From contig OW285193.1 in NCBI GenBank assembly GCA_935421135.1, positions 18,462,099 to 18,526,098 on the forward strand: a stretch of DNA of 64,000 nucleotides, written 5' to 3'. The position numbers were made by a program, and so were the translations under genes. This stretch comes from Bugulina stolonifera (Eukaryota > Bryozoa > Gymnolaemata > Cheilostomatida > Bugulidae). The number at the start of each line of letters is the position of its first letter. Positions within the stretch are counted from its first letter, which is position 1. This document shows, piece after piece, positions 1 to 13,700 of this stretch. Under the pieces are notes generated by a model. That model saw only the letters and a program-made list of their open reading frames with translations. It did not search any database and was not told the origin of the DNA.

Positions 1-1180
1 TGTCAACCATGGTGTTAATTTCCAGTTGAATGTTGAAGCCTCTCAAACTGTACGCTACAGTGCAACAGTGTAGGTTGAGACCGAGTCGCACACAAGAAAC
101 GATAACTTTCCAGAAGCAGCCACTGTACAATGGGCAACTTTTCTACTACCTATAAGTGATTTCCAATGATTGCCCGTGCTGATACAATTACGTTGCTGAT
201 TCACTTTTCTCTAGGGAACGACCAGATCGAAACTTTTGTTCTGAATTACCAATACTTCAATGTCGGAAAATTAGAGCAGCAAAATAGTTTAAAATGCGCA
301 AGGAATGAATATTACGAATGATCACGAATGATCACGCATATCGTATTATAAATCATGGGAATCTGACTGCAGGTAAATGGACTGGCTACTCCAGTGAAAT
401 AAGACTGAATTAATTTTATTATTAGCGTTTTTTGTTTATAACAAATACCAGGGGTGAAGAATGTTGTTCAAATTCTAAAGCCATGTTTACATTGTTCTTA
501 GCAAGTCCTCACACACAATAGGCTAATCTGGCTGCTTTTATTGCTATCAAACAGTAAACAGCTACTGAAAATATTTTCCAAATCCAGCATCTTTCACACA
601 TTGTGTTGATTTCTTACTTCACAGCAAGTTTTCCAAACACCATATTTATATGCTTATCAGCAACCCTTGAGGTTAGTTTCTGGGAACAATAAACAGCTGT
701 AAGTAGATTAAAACATTTTAGACCATTGACCTACATTTCATATCATATCAAAGGTGTAACACACAAATGGCATCCCATTCACGGAAGTACAAAAGAGTCA
801 GTTACTCTAAATTTCTCATGTGTAGTGGATCATGCCATCCTCAAGTATTGATCTTACCATATATTAGTGTAGCCAAGTATGGCCTGATAACAACGATTCC
901 CCTCCCAGATAGGATTACTACGGACTATAGCCTGACAGTGTAGTAAATATTTCACAAGTGAATAATACTGTACCAGATAGATGATGCAATCGGCAATGTG
1001 GCTAGTCTACTTAATTATTGCTATCAACTGCTTGTAAAAGATTTATTACAACACAAGAAGAAAAGAATTAATTGTCAACTTAGAAACAAATATTATAGTA
1101 TAAATATATAGCGTGAACTAGAATGAACATTGCACCAAATGCAAACCCCACAACCCTAGATTCTGAACTGCTTGCTACCC
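1..1180. other. No gene recognised
   Basis: AT-rich DNA downstream of the REV7-like gene. I see no conserved protein segment, RNA gene or clear repeat array here. It would include the 3' untranslated region of the minus-strand gene that ends at 1181. Confidence 0.5.
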
Positions 1181-1783
1181 TCATTTATGCTTAGTAACAA
1201 ACATTTCAAGTTTCATGAACTCAGTAACTGATGTCTTCAATGGTATCAATTGGCTGCCACCAACTCTGGGTTCGCTATGGCGTGACTCTTTGCTAAGCAT
1301 CCAATCAGTAGTGTGATTCAAATTCAGCTCGTCATCTTCTGCATCAATTTCAACTCGCCAAGTTATGTCACTGCAGACTCGGCGGGGGAGATAAGTCTCA
1401 ATAATAGCAAGTTTGAGTAAACAATTCTTCAAAGAGCTTTCCAAGCAATTCAACTGAGACTGTGATGTCACGGAACTAAAAGCGTGTAGCTTAATTGTCA
1501 CCTGTTCCCAGTCACTGTCAGGTGTACCGGTGTAGAAATGCACTGCGTGAAGTTTGCGGTTTTTAAATACTGCAGAAATGCCGTCGACAAGCTGGGTGAT
1601 ATATGAGAAAACTTCGGGATGGTAGCAAACGTGTACAGGCATATTGAATTTCTGTCTCAGTTTGAAAGCGCCGGAGGGATAAAGCTGCCTGCTGTGAAGC
1701 AGACCATGAATTGCTATGGTTAGGAAGTCAGAGAATACATCCTTGGCTATCTTATCCACAGACTTCTCCACCGCAGATGACAT
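1181..1783 (-). CDS. MAD2L2: REV7 / MAD2L2-like HORMA-domain protein
   Basis: Intronless 200-residue protein, close to the ~211 residues of vertebrate MAD2L2. REV7 is the HORMA adaptor of DNA polymerase zeta (it binds REV3 and REV1) and of shieldin, and also acts in cell-cycle control. Conserved segments in order: FLTIAIHGLLHSRQLYP near residue 20; a basic KLRQKFNMPVHVCYHPEV stretch matching the family's YNVPVQMSCHPE region; and a C-terminal QLIPLKTSVTEFMKLEMFV that matches the RLIPLK safety-belt region. The start is the first ATG of the open frame, giving MSSAVEKS. Intronless structure is unusual beside the intron-rich genes around it and could mean a retrocopy, but the frame is fully intact. 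Identity rests on remembered family sequence; plain MAD2 is less likely because the C-terminal RLIPLK-type motif is REV7-like. Confidence 0.85.
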   Translation of the reverse strand: MSSAVEKSVDKIAKDVFSDFLTIAIHGLLHSRQLYPSGAFKLRQKFNMPVHVCYHPEVFSYITQLVDGISAVFKNRKLHAVHFYTGTPDSDWEQVTIKLHAFSSVTSQSQLNCLESSLKNCLLKLAIIETYLPRRVCSDITWRVEIDAEDDELNLNHTTDWMLSKESRHSEPRVGGSQLIPLKTSVTEFMKLEMFVTKHK

Positions 1784-4700
1784 GTCGGGACTAAAATATG
1801 ACCAACTAACTTACAATCGAATGCTGGACTATTAAAATCTAACATAACGAAGTGGCATTAGAATCAAAAGTTTCCCAGTGTGTTCTACGGTATTTTTAGA
1901 GAGGGTTCAAAACATGAATGCTGGTGCTTTGTAGTTTTAAAGGCTGCAGCCTTGGCAGATACTATACTGAGCTATGGGCACTGATGTATCAGCCACTATA
2001 GACGTGGAATTTCTGATGGAAATTTACAATTTCTGATGGAAATTTACAATTTCTGATGGAAATTTACAGTGCAGGGTAAGGAATTGGTTGGTTGTGGTTG
2101 GATGTCCAGCAGTGACCATTTAGTAGCCAGCCATGCAAGCATTTGCCACATTGCATCAGCTGAGAGTTAGTTCAGGTGCAGCATGATGATGCAATGTCAA
2201 TGCTAGTAGATAACTGACACTAATAAGAAGTCACTGCAGAATCTCCCAACACCTACATAAAGGATAGATAGCCTATAGATAACCCATTTTCTATGCTAAG
2301 TGCCATGAGGACAAGACCGGAGGAAAACCAGCCATAGGGTCAAAATATAGAGTGATTGTACTAAACCACCAAGAGGTAAAGATAAACTACTGTACTGCAA
2401 TCAGAAACTATGCAAATATCATTGTGCGCAGTGCACGTGATATTAGTGCACGAGTAGGCTGGCTACATGTGCGATTTGCACACCCATAAGCAATGGTCCA
2501 CGATTCAATAGCCCCAGTGATGTTATAAGACTTAGTGTGCTGGGTGCACCACTGTCAGCTAAAACAACACTGATTAGAGTGCTAAGCAACACTGATTAGA
2601 GTGCACAGATGCATTAGCTGGAAAATCCCCAAGGCTACATGCATGTTCTTCATTATTTTTGTGTTATAAAACAGTAGACCAGCCAAAATCTGCAAAACCT
2701 ATCACAGAGTCCAGATTTCAAGATATTCTGAATATATATAGTTGTGTAAATGTGCAAATTTAAATGAATTTACATTTTGTATTTTTCCTCAAACCATGCA
2801 AACAGTTTTAGTGCCTTGAGAGAGGTTTGTTGCAAATTCCCCTGATAGCTAACAGGTGACTCCTAAGGGAAATATTTAAATTCTTAATTTAAATTCCAAA
2901 AATGGTCCCTTTGCTGACATCACACCAACTCAATCACTGCATGGTAATTAGACAATGTTAAAAAGGCAAATAATGTATGTAAAACTAGCAGATCATTGAC
3001 TGGATAAGCTTTATTTATTATGATTGTTTCCCCAGTATATTCTTGAGCAGTCCAACCATGCATTAATCTCAAAACTGACAACCTGTTGCTCGGTTTGAGC
3101 ATTTCAGTCGATAACAAATGCAGTTAATTTTTCCGAGCTCAACTCGGCACCTGAAGCTGATAGCAGTGATGAATCACATATATGGTCCCACCAGCATAGT
3201 AACAATGGTTACTATCTAATCGGAAACAACCGTCGCCTTTATTTTAGTATTTCATTCACTTACCTGTACTTCAGCAATCCTTATCATGTGGTGGTGAGCA
3301 AAGTAGCTAATATTAGAGCTAGGTGTGTCACCCTCTAAGTACCTCTATTAACAAAATAATAGCAAACAATAACGACAATTCTATTTATTCAAGCAGAAAT
3401 TTGCAGAGGTAAGTGAAGCCATCAGTTAAAAAAGCTGTACCATGAACTCAAATGATGATGATTACTCGTAAAAGAGGAAGCTGACCCCATCATTATCCAG
3501 AAAACCTCACAATGATTTAGTTTGGTAGGAACTATAGTTCATTATCTTGAAAGTTGTCAATATTGCAACACAAAATAATTGGCCATTGGGTCTACATGTC
3601 TTACTGTTACAGGCTTGCAGTTGATTTATTACAGGTAACATGTTCTTAAACAAATTTGCATTTTACTAACACATTACTTCAGCCGGCAAGATGGAAAGAT
3701 TAGGATACAGGAAACTCTGCAATGTTCTCAAGCTTTAGGGTACTCGTTTCGAGGTGAAGAGTTTCAATTGATTCCACAATCAAGCAAGCAAGTCTAAGCA
3801 TATTTAGTATGTTGCTATTTTTACACTATAATTTATATAATGCCAGAAGTGTGAAATGGCTTATTTCATACCTAAGAAAACACTTTTACAATCTTACTCA
3901 TAGGGCATAAATCGATGCTTGTCTAAGATTCATGTAAATTTAGACATGCTCTGACAGCAGACTAACAGCAACCAGATTAGCCCAAACACAGTCTGAGACA
4001 AAAAATATGCTCAGGCCGGCCTGTTTAGTCTAGGTTGCTCAAAAGTCTCTGAATTTGACAATTTGTAAGTTAAAATGGCATATTTTACCCATGTTCAAAA
4101 ATCTCCAACAGTCAACATTCAATTACAAGATGTGGAAGCCTCAGGCATGATTGTGGTGGGGTCTGAAAGATAACATTTAGTGATGCACTTTCTTGAAGGG
4201 CTTACAAGTCACACAAGGTGACAAAATTCAGACAGAATCTTTTGAAACCTGGGCCTTGTGGGCTTCCGTATTCTCATGAAAATTGTTCACATATAATTAT
4301 ATTACATTGGATTGTGATTGTGAACATTCACTACTAATAACTATCAAAGCAAGAATATTCTAACCGTTACTAATTTAACTCATTATGGCTAGTCCAGTCA
4401 GTGACAGTGCAGTTTAGTGTCTGGTGGAGTAACTAGTCTAGTGCAAGTGTTGTGTAGTTAGTATCCAAGTGTTTTGAACTGTATGCTTAACAAAATGAAA
4501 ATCAGAAATGAGATCAACTTGTTTAACACTACACTTTATTACTTACCTTACCACAATTTCTGACCGAGCAAACTCTTACTAGCTGACGAAGTGTAAAATA
4601 AACCAACAGAATTCTTATATGTTCAATATGTTTATGTTAATGTACGTTCACAAAAAAATTGCTGGCTCTTGCAGTTCAGTTAGGTTGCTGTTCCAGTGTT

Positions 4701-5259
4701 TGTAAATAAAAACTATCAGACAAGTCTCTAAATTTCCTAACGATTTAAAGAATAGGAAAACTCCTATTGCATTTTTGAAGATGAGTACTGTGGCCTGCAA
4801 TTAAATATTAACCTTTATTTACAAATTTTCATTCATTTTGGTCTTAGCATTATGATTATTCATCTTCATGGCAATGCAATAGCATGAGGCCCTTGGCTTT
4901 GTATTATTTGACGATAGATACCAACTGCGTATCGGACCATAGCTTAAAGAAATGTGGATCTGCAGCTATTTATGGCACCATTTATATTAGCCTGTGCGCT
5001 TTGTAATTATTTTTGTATTGGCGTATTTACGACGGAATCTCCATTCCTATTTTTCATTAACCCTTGAAGTCAGAGCGCAGTCTATTCTCAATCAAGCCAT
5101 CTATCATGAATTAACCAATCTTGTTGCAGATTACAAGTAAGCCCACAAAAGTAGCGAATGGCAAATTTGATAACAGTTACAACTAATAGGTAATGACTTT
5201 AATATAAACAATAACATATCCACGTGACTATCACCGGCAGTATGCTTGACAAAATAATA
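1784..5259. other. Gene-poor intergenic DNA
   Basis: No convincing exon chain. The only structure seen is a 20-base triple repeat near 2008. Short open frames here have no recognisable motif and unremarkable composition. The first part contains the likely promoter of the REV7-like gene. Confidence 0.45.
2008..2067. repeat. 20-base tandem triplication
   Basis: Three perfect head-to-tail copies of a 20-base unit beginning AATTTCTGATGG, in non-coding DNA upstream of the REV7-like gene. Confidence 0.9.
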
Positions 5260-6211
5260 CAGGGCTCTCAACTTGATAAAGTGAAAAATCCTAATAAAAT
5301 GTTGAATTGAGGAAAAAGCAAAGTGGTACAATAACATTGTACCACTTTGGGAAAAAGATGCCACTGCGGGGCGGAGACCCGCCAACCCACGAAACGGGCT
5401 GCCTGGGAGGGGCGGCGGAGCGCCCTCCCGCGTTTGACAATTTTTTAACCATGCCATTCAAAATGGCACCATTTCATGCAATTCTAGTTATATTTTACTT
5501 AAAATGTGCTGTGCTTGGTAGAGGTTGTAACTTGTGTGATTTATTTGGTAGAACAAACAAAGATGCAAATAGGGCATACAGTATATACATGTACAGAGTA
5601 GATGTAGGTGGTGGAGATAGTGGAAAATATTGTGTATATATACAATAACAGGCAACTATATGACACCATAATACAGATTTAAACAAAATACAAATATAGC
5701 CTATATCTGTATGGCTCCAAGTGGAAGTGGAACAAATGAGGTGGGTACACAGTGCATGTAAAATGTTGGAGATATTTTGACTTGTCTCCCTTGTTTTAGT
5801 GCCAATATCTAAAATGTTATATATTTGTGGATAAACAGTAGTACTTGGGACTTTTTAACATAAAAATATTTGCAGCATATACAATCACATATCTCTTATG
5901 TGTTATTTTGTAAAACCTATTAATATCAGATTGGAAAATACTTTAAACACCCATTTGATTCAAATAATAAATTGACTAGGTTAGTGACTTCTCAACCCCT
6001 ATTGATTTCATTGGACAGACTTTGTTTGTGTATGGCTTTGGTGCTAGTTAGCCTACTAGCAAAGGGAGTACTCTCTAGTAACAAATCCTAACACAATAGC
6101 AAAATCCGAACAGTGAGTGGAAAATATGGAAATCCATCCGAATGGCCAAAAGGGAAGGACAAATCCGAACAATTTGGATTTAATCCGAGTAGTTGAGAGC
6201 CCTGAATAATA
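5253..6211. mobile_element. 945-base DNA transposon (non-autonomous, TIR) with target duplication
   Basis: The element runs from 5260 to 6204. Its ends are perfect 14-base inverted repeats, CAGGGCTCTCAACT at 5260-5273 and the complement at 6191-6204. It is flanked by a perfect 7-base direct repeat AATAATA (5253-5259 and 6205-6211). CAGGG ends are typical of hAT-type elements, though hAT normally makes an 8-base duplication, so the superfamily is uncertain. Near the right end the motif AAATCCGAAC recurs, a pattern like subterminal transposase-binding repeats. Inside are a perfect hairpin (5319-5349) and a very GC-rich patch (~5358-5438). No transposase is visible; the open frame at 5307-5648 looks like chance. 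Confidence 0.8.
5319..5349. repeat. Perfect 14-base hairpin inside the TIR element
   Basis: Arms at 5319-5332 and 5336-5349 are exact complements around a 3-base loop (AAC). It lies just left of the GC-rich patch of the transposon-like element and could form a cruciform or RNA hairpin. Confidence 0.9.
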
Positions 6212-7755
6212 GCAATCACTTACATTTTACACTAACAGTATATCACAGTGATTACAGATTACAATGTTGAATGATCAGCAATCAGCATATTGTCAATGTG
6301 TAATGTAACAGGGCTGCTTCCTATGCAATAGTCACATCACACCAGAATACTGAGAATAGCACAACAGAGCCTGTAACATGGCTGCTTTGTATTCACATTC
6401 AAGATTGTACCACCATACAGTGTTAGTCTGTTTATTTAGTATGTGCTGCTGGTTGAATTTGTAATAAAGGTAGGAGAGAACAACTTCTTATTACCATGTT
6501 GTTTAGTTAACTGGGTATCAGGAGGCAACAAAGCAAGGAAACATAAATTTCACGAGAAAGGCTGATCTGAGGAGTGAGTGGCAAGACCTGGTACCTAAAG
6601 AAGAAGAAGAAGTTTACTGGTAAAAGAAATCATGCTTGTGTAGTGACTCTCTCTTATGAACAAGGGTCACACTGAAATACAACACATTAAGAAGACTATG
6701 ATCTAACACAAAAGGTGTTGGTAATGTTATTTATTGTGTATTTTTATTAATCGGCAGATAAGAAATGCAGATTATCTGTAAACAGCCACCAGAAAATTCC
6801 AAGGAAATACAAAAAATAGAAATCAGTCAATAAAATAAATCTTACAAAATAAAGATTGTACAAAACAATAATACAACCACAAATTCACAATATCAAAACA
6901 ACAGTTCTGTAAAAATATACTTGTTTATGGTAAAATAAGACACCAACTCTACTCACAATGGACCTTCTGAGTTCTGTACTTGTTAGTCATTTAGAAAGTT
7001 GGTGATAACATATTATTACATATAAAGTGGAAGTCTGTTAGGAAAGACGCTTATTCAGAGGTCTGCTACTGACTAGCCAATCATATATGTTTATTTAGTT
7101 GTCTGCTACTGACTAGCCAATCATATATGTTTATTGACTTGTCTGCTATAGTCTAGCCAATCGTATATGTATATTTAGTTGTCTGCTACTGACTAGCCAA
7201 TCCTATATGTTTATTTAGTTTTCTTCTGGTATTTAGTCATCCGCTGCATAGGTAGCTCCTTGATTGGCCAATCAAATCTGTGGTTGCTTGCCTGCTGCTG
7301 AATGCTGACTAGCCAGTCAAACTCCTCAATTAGTGGGCTGTGTTTTTTTCGTTGGAATTGGCAGCCTCCTTTTGCCTAGTCCACCAATCAGCCTGTAGAC
7401 AAAGTTGTAAAAACAATATTGAGGAAGGGAGAAGAAAACTACACAATCATGCAATGGTAACAAATCTAGCATATTTACAAACCAACAATCTTATATTACA
7501 TGTATTTATACACTGTTATCACCAACAGTATCGGCTGAGGAAACTGAATTTGCAACACCTTGGGTTAAATTTTGAACGGACTGCTGTTATACACATTGTA
7601 GTCTATGAATGCTCTTTTTAATTCTAAACAACTGGTCTCTTCTCTGCTTGAATCCAGCATAATGAGGCAGAATAAAACATAATCTCATGGGAACGATAAA
7701 CATCTATCTAGCATTTCACTGAAATTAAAATTCCTACAGAGTATACAGAGTATAA
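6212..7755. other. Intergenic DNA with a 40-base repeat array
   Basis: No gene recognised between the TIR element and the 3' end of the KIAA2012-like gene. The open frame at 7340-7621 on the plus strand has no recognisable motif. Further 3' exons of the KIAA2012-like gene could in principle lie here, because a GTATGG donor-like site occurs inside its last exon. Confidence 0.4.
7061..7220. repeat. 40-base tandem repeat, four units
   Basis: Four head-to-tail units of about 40 bases, each containing GACTAGCCAATC or a near match followed by ATATGTTTATT. Copies three and four carry point differences. Confidence 0.85.
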
Positions 7756-10700
7756 CTACAGAGTATAACTGCAGAGTATAAAAAAAAATCTAAAGATAGC
7801 ACCAGTTCCATACTTTTCATAAGATTCCCTTGGCCATTTAACATAGTAAGAGAAGACCCAAGGCTTGGTATATGCCTGGTTCTTCTTGATCATCTCTAAG
7901 TGCTTCTTCTTCTCTATGTTCTGCTCTCGCAGCTCCATCAATCGTCTTCTTCTTTCCTCGATCTCTAATCTCATTCGTTCTTGAGCTTCTGCCTCCAGTC
8001 TCTTCAACTACAGCATAGACATCATACACCACTATGAGTAAGACAACTCCATATAATATAATCATATGACTGACCTATATAATATAGTATCTAATTATAT
8101 AGCTGTAGACTGCAGTAGACCTACACAGTTGTAGCTGAAAGTTTTGTCATTCTACAGCTAGAAAGACAAGAGAAAGTGTTTTGAACTTTGAATGCGAATA
8201 CTGTACATGAACATATATGTACCAGCATTGCAGTAATAGTATTATGTACATGTAAGTATATACGTGGTAGAATATGTACAATGTATGTCATTTACCTCCA
8301 GAATTCTCTGACGTTCCGCCTCTCGTTCTTTCTCCTCTTCTTCCAGTCGTAGACTGAGTTCCTCTTCAATCTTCCTCTGCTCAGCTTCAACTGCTCTTCT
8401 TTTAGAATCTTCCAGCTCTTGAAGTTCTCTTCTCTTTTTCTCCAGCTCTCTTTGTTCTCTCTCAGCATCCATTCTCTCCTCTACCAGCCGTGCCATGGCT
8501 TGCTCCTCAGCCTAAACAAGTAGATATTATCACTTTATAAACACCCCACTCTATGGGCTTGAATGACATAATTTTTTGCAGAGTGGTGGAACCTATACTA
8601 AATCTATATTCTATACACCACAAACAGTTTATTAAGTGGATTTCTACCAAACCATACATATACTGATCACCACCTTTATATACAATGCCCTTCACAATGG
8701 TCAAACCACAAAGGAATAAAATGAAATACATTGAAATGTATTACTATATTATCATCCAAGCCAACCCAGTGGAGTGACTTGAACCAAACTATTGAGCTAA
8801 CTCCAATACCATATTCTGGATTGAATCTTAGCCTGGGATTCTGGTTGTGCTATATATGATAGGTTGAGAACCATATTACATGTATATGAATTGGTAACAC
8901 TTAGGCTATACCTCTCTTTCTATATTAGCTATTCTAGCCTCCTCATCTTCAGCCCTTAGCTGTGCAAATCTTTCCTCCTCCTGGTGATAATAAATTATAT
9001 GACAGATACTACACACAGTGTAAAATGAAATATAAAGTGAATGAATTCAGCAACTCTTCCAATATACATGCAGCCAGCTACTCCACTCATTGACTGTAAA
9101 GTGTGACTATATGATAGGGTTGGAGTTGTCATGCCTCTTTGGAGTGCTCAGCAGTACTCAGCAGTACTCAGCATACCAACCAATAGCCAATCCAAACTAA
9201 TTTGAAAATTTCTGGTTTAAACTAATGGGGCCAAAGGGCGAAATAATTTGTAAAACATTATTTAGTATTATTTAAGTAAACCAATGGCTGTCAACCAACC
9301 GAAGGGAGTGACAACTCCAAGTTGGTAACACTGAAGAATGTTGGAAGAGTTGATGGAGAACTAAATGAATAACCAGTTCCTTTAGGAAGTGAACTGAGAG
9401 AATAAATAATAATATAAACTGTGATATTCAGTGGTAAACGGTTGACATAGAGTTGATTTAGAAATGACCAATAATAACCATATGAGGTGAGTAACTGATA
9501 AGTGAGTGAAAGGAAAGTAACCAGATGAGCATTAGTTATTTTACCATAAGTTTAACTTGTAGTTTCCACTCTTCCTCCTCTCTTCTTTTCATTTCCTGCT
9601 CTCTCAGACTACGCACAGTTTCTGCGTCTGAGATCTTCTCCAGCATCTCAAGTTCCTTCTGGCGGGCAGCATCTTGCATTCTCTTTTGTTCCTCACGTCT
9701 AAAGTAACAATGGAAACAGAATGTTGTAATAACACAAAAGGGAACAATCTACATGTACATTATTATAGGTCATTGCATTGGCTTCGATACTGAACAATCT
9801 TTAAAATTTTGTATATTCCACAAAAATAAGACCATTAAATAATCATAGGAATTAAGAAATAACAAACATATTAAAACGATTGACACACTATCTTTGTATG
9901 TAGAGACAACTCTACTAGATATATGGTGCATGCACATTATACTTAACTGTAGAACATAAGATGATAGTGGGTATATATTTATCATGCCGTGTACAATGGT
10001 ATAAAACCAAATAATACTGAAATTACATACAACAAAAATAATATATAGAAACAAAGGGTGCAGTACGGAACACAACTTTGTGTCGTGTGAAATTAGAGTA
10101 AATGTAACCCAAAGTTGAAACTCTGTGTGGAGTCGTCACCTACCGTTTAGTTCCATGTTGAGACAAGACGAGATATCTAAAGTAATGGGTAACTAGCTAG
10201 TTATAGCAATGCAATACTGTGTTAAAGATAAACCTGTAGTTCAGGTGAGAGCTGTATGAATATAATTTATCAAAGTATGATTTTGCAAAATGAAAGAGTG
10301 ATCATAAACTCAGTTTTTTACTTAGACCTCTAAAGCTATTTCAGTCTAAATTACAGTAGTAAAATAGAATGACATAAAATCTTGAGAGTAATTCTGTGCA
10401 TTACACAAAGTACAATGTACATTATCATTGGTATTATATTAAACCAACTATCATACCTCCTTATTGCTTCCTCCTTTCTCCTCTCCAGCTCCTCCTTTCG
10501 CCTTCTCTCTCGCTCTTCTTTAGCTTGCCATCTGGACTCAGCTAATGCCTGTCGTGCCATCTCCTCCTGCTGTCTAGCTTCCTCGGCAACTGCACTAGTA
10601 TACCGTTCCTTTTCCCTCATTTCCTGTATTTATAATAGGTTACACTGTAGATGATTTTTATTGAAACTGATAGAGTTCCATAGTTTTCATCAGAGATAAT

Positions 10701-13700
10701 ATCCGTGTAGGCATATACTATTATGTTCACTGACCCTTAACTTTCTGTCCTCTTGCTCTTGAAGAGCTTGTCTCTCTTTAGCTTTGACCAGTATCTTCTC
10801 CTGTAGAGCTCTCTTTTCTGCCACCCGTCTTTCATGGTCCTGCTTCTTAGCTTGTCGGATCTGCTCTCTTCTTTCCAGCAGTTCTTTCCTGTTCCAATCC
10901 AGAACACGTTATTACATGAGTAAGGTCAGATATCTGAAGCCATAATGTGAGACATGTATGCTAAAAGTACATTAATGTCACATCAGGCAAATACTGGTAA
11001 AGCAGACGACCCAAGGATCATATAATATGGAACTTTAAGACACCAATGATTCAGAGTTCAGACACAAATCCTTTAACAGAAAAAGAAACACAATAACCTT
11101 TTAGCCTTAGAGTCATCTGCTGCTGAAGTTGGGGGTACGGGCTCTTTAGAAATCTTCCTTTTCAGTTTCCTCTCATCCTCCTTTCCTTTCTTATCATCTT
11201 TCTTGGAACTGGCAGCAGGTCTAACTCCTAGATTTCTGGCAATACCTTTATTCAATAACACAAACACGTGTGGATTACCTATGATTTTATAACAAAGTGT
11301 TGTGTGGGCAATTTTAAATAAGGCAAATGACTTACTTGTATGGCAAGCATCTATATCGGCCTACAGAGACTATGCTACACATAAGCATAAAAATTTAACT
11401 TAATTTTTGCAATATATCATGAATCCGCTATGTCCTACATATTATTATACCAGTACATTACTGTATGCACATAAACAGCAACTGAACATTTCTGAATAAA
11501 AATCTAGCAAGTGTAACCAACTCCAATGAACTAAACATACATTGTAACAACATGTATGTGATTGTATATGCGTCTACACACCTCACCACGCTGCTGTTAA
11601 CAGCCCTTACTAATTTCATACGGAAGACCATACTTGATCAAACATGACTGCATTAATAATGGCCATTCTGATATATCTAGCATATTAACACAGCTGCCAC
11701 AAAACACAGCAAGAATATAGCAGCAATAAGCGTTAGTAAATATTAGATCCACAATATTCGTCACTGAACTGTCTCATTGCACAGCACATTGACTACAAGT
11801 GCTAATCCCTCTCACTTGTACTCGTATAATATACAAATATTGTTTAACAGACTAACTACCAATTCAATACCAGACACAGAGCTTATGTTACCTCAAGTTG
11901 CATAATTGTCTCCCCTGTATTGTTACTGCTATGATAACACAAATAAACGACACAAAGTTAACATGCAAAAAGATAGAAGATTCACATATAGGTACATTGA
12001 AATCAGAAGTAGAGAAATTTGCCGGTAAAGTAAAGCATACACACTTGAAACATGACAATGTATACCAAACGTTATTAAGGACACAATCACAAGCAATACG
12101 TATATAATATAACACATTCGTACATGTGGAACCTGCTGTGACGTTGTCGCAATTTCCTGGCTTCTTGAGTTCCAACAGTTAAGGGGACACTGTATGGAAC
12201 CCGAATTTGCATACAATACCAAGTATAGAGCCCAGACTATGCATAGACTGCAAAGTATAGGACTGAGACTATGTTATCACAGGAGAATATTTACCTTTCT
12301 CTGCCTCTTCCAATTTTTGCTGGAGAATCTCTTGAGCCAACTGCATCTCTTCAGCCGTCAGACCAGTTTCGTCAAACTCTTCGACTAAATTACTGGCTAG
12401 AACTTCCGTCACTAAAAGAGAATGCAACTTCTATACTCCAAGTACAAGAGCAAGAAATATTACATCCAATCCTATTCAGCAGAACATTCCTATACAGTTC
12501 AACTGACTTCTTACTACACTTTATTGTATGTTTGCTATGAAGAATACCAGTCTAAAAAAATTATTCAATTAAATCATCAGACACTGTGAGTTGATAAGTA
12601 CAGGTACAACAGGTATATACTGTAAGTAGATAAGTACATGTAAGTAGGTTACTACATGTACATGTAAGTATGTACATAGGTATGTACAGGTAGGTATGTT
12701 AGTAGGTAAGTACAGGTAGATAGGTAGGTATGTTAGTAGGTAAGTACAGGTAGAAGTACAGGTATAGGTATGTTAGTAGGTAAGTACAGGTAGATAGGTA
12801 GGTATGCAAGTAAGTGCTAAATAAGCTACATACCTTCTTTGGGATCTTTCATTAAGGCTTCTAGAGCTTTCTGATTCTCAATCTTTAGTTTCTCAGCTCT
12901 CTGGAGGGCCTCAACATCTACCTCCCGTACTGTACTCTGGGTTCTGGCAGTTTCTGGAATATTCTACAATAACATTAAAGGTGTTACTCGCAATAGGTAT
13001 TACCATTAATAGCATTAGAGGGAGGTATTACTGTATAATACAGTAATACAATGGATGCAGTTCATCTCCAAATGTTATATTAACATAGCTCTATATAATT
13101 GTTATCTCTTGCGTGCATAAGTTATCTTGTTGAAATATGGTGAAAACTTACATAAACTATTTCCGATTTGGGTCTATCAGGTATTGGCTCTGTCTCCAAT
13201 TGGGTAATATTAAGCTGAGGTCCAGTTGACAAAACTGTAGCGGTAGACGGGTGGATAATGGCAGCAGACTTGGTTCTAGTTAAATGATCTGAGACTATCT
13301 TGTTGTCCTCTTTTGAACTTTTACCATGTATCTAGCAGAAGAATTGAATGTGCGCAGTTAAAGGCTGATCCATTAAAATGATCAATCATGTTACATAATA
13401 TTATATGACTATACTTTTACAAGAATAATAAGCGAAAAAGGAACCAAACAATAGCATATCGAATAAATAGATAATGATGTGTGCTTTACATTACATGACA
13501 TGATTAACAGACAGGTGGAGTTATCCTCCCAAATATCTAGCTAGTTGATAGGACAACTCAAGAAATAATAAATAAATGACAAAATTTTTATATTATAACA
13601 CACGATTTGGTTGCTATATTGTAAGACATTGTTCACCTGTTGGAATATTGTAGATTCAAATCTTGCTAAAATACTTTTAGCTATGGGGTCGTGCTGTAAG

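Noticed and set aside
5307..5648. 113-codon open frame inside the TIR element as a transposase
   Set aside because: No transposase motif; it crosses a hairpin and a GC-rich patch, and composition is unlike the real exons.
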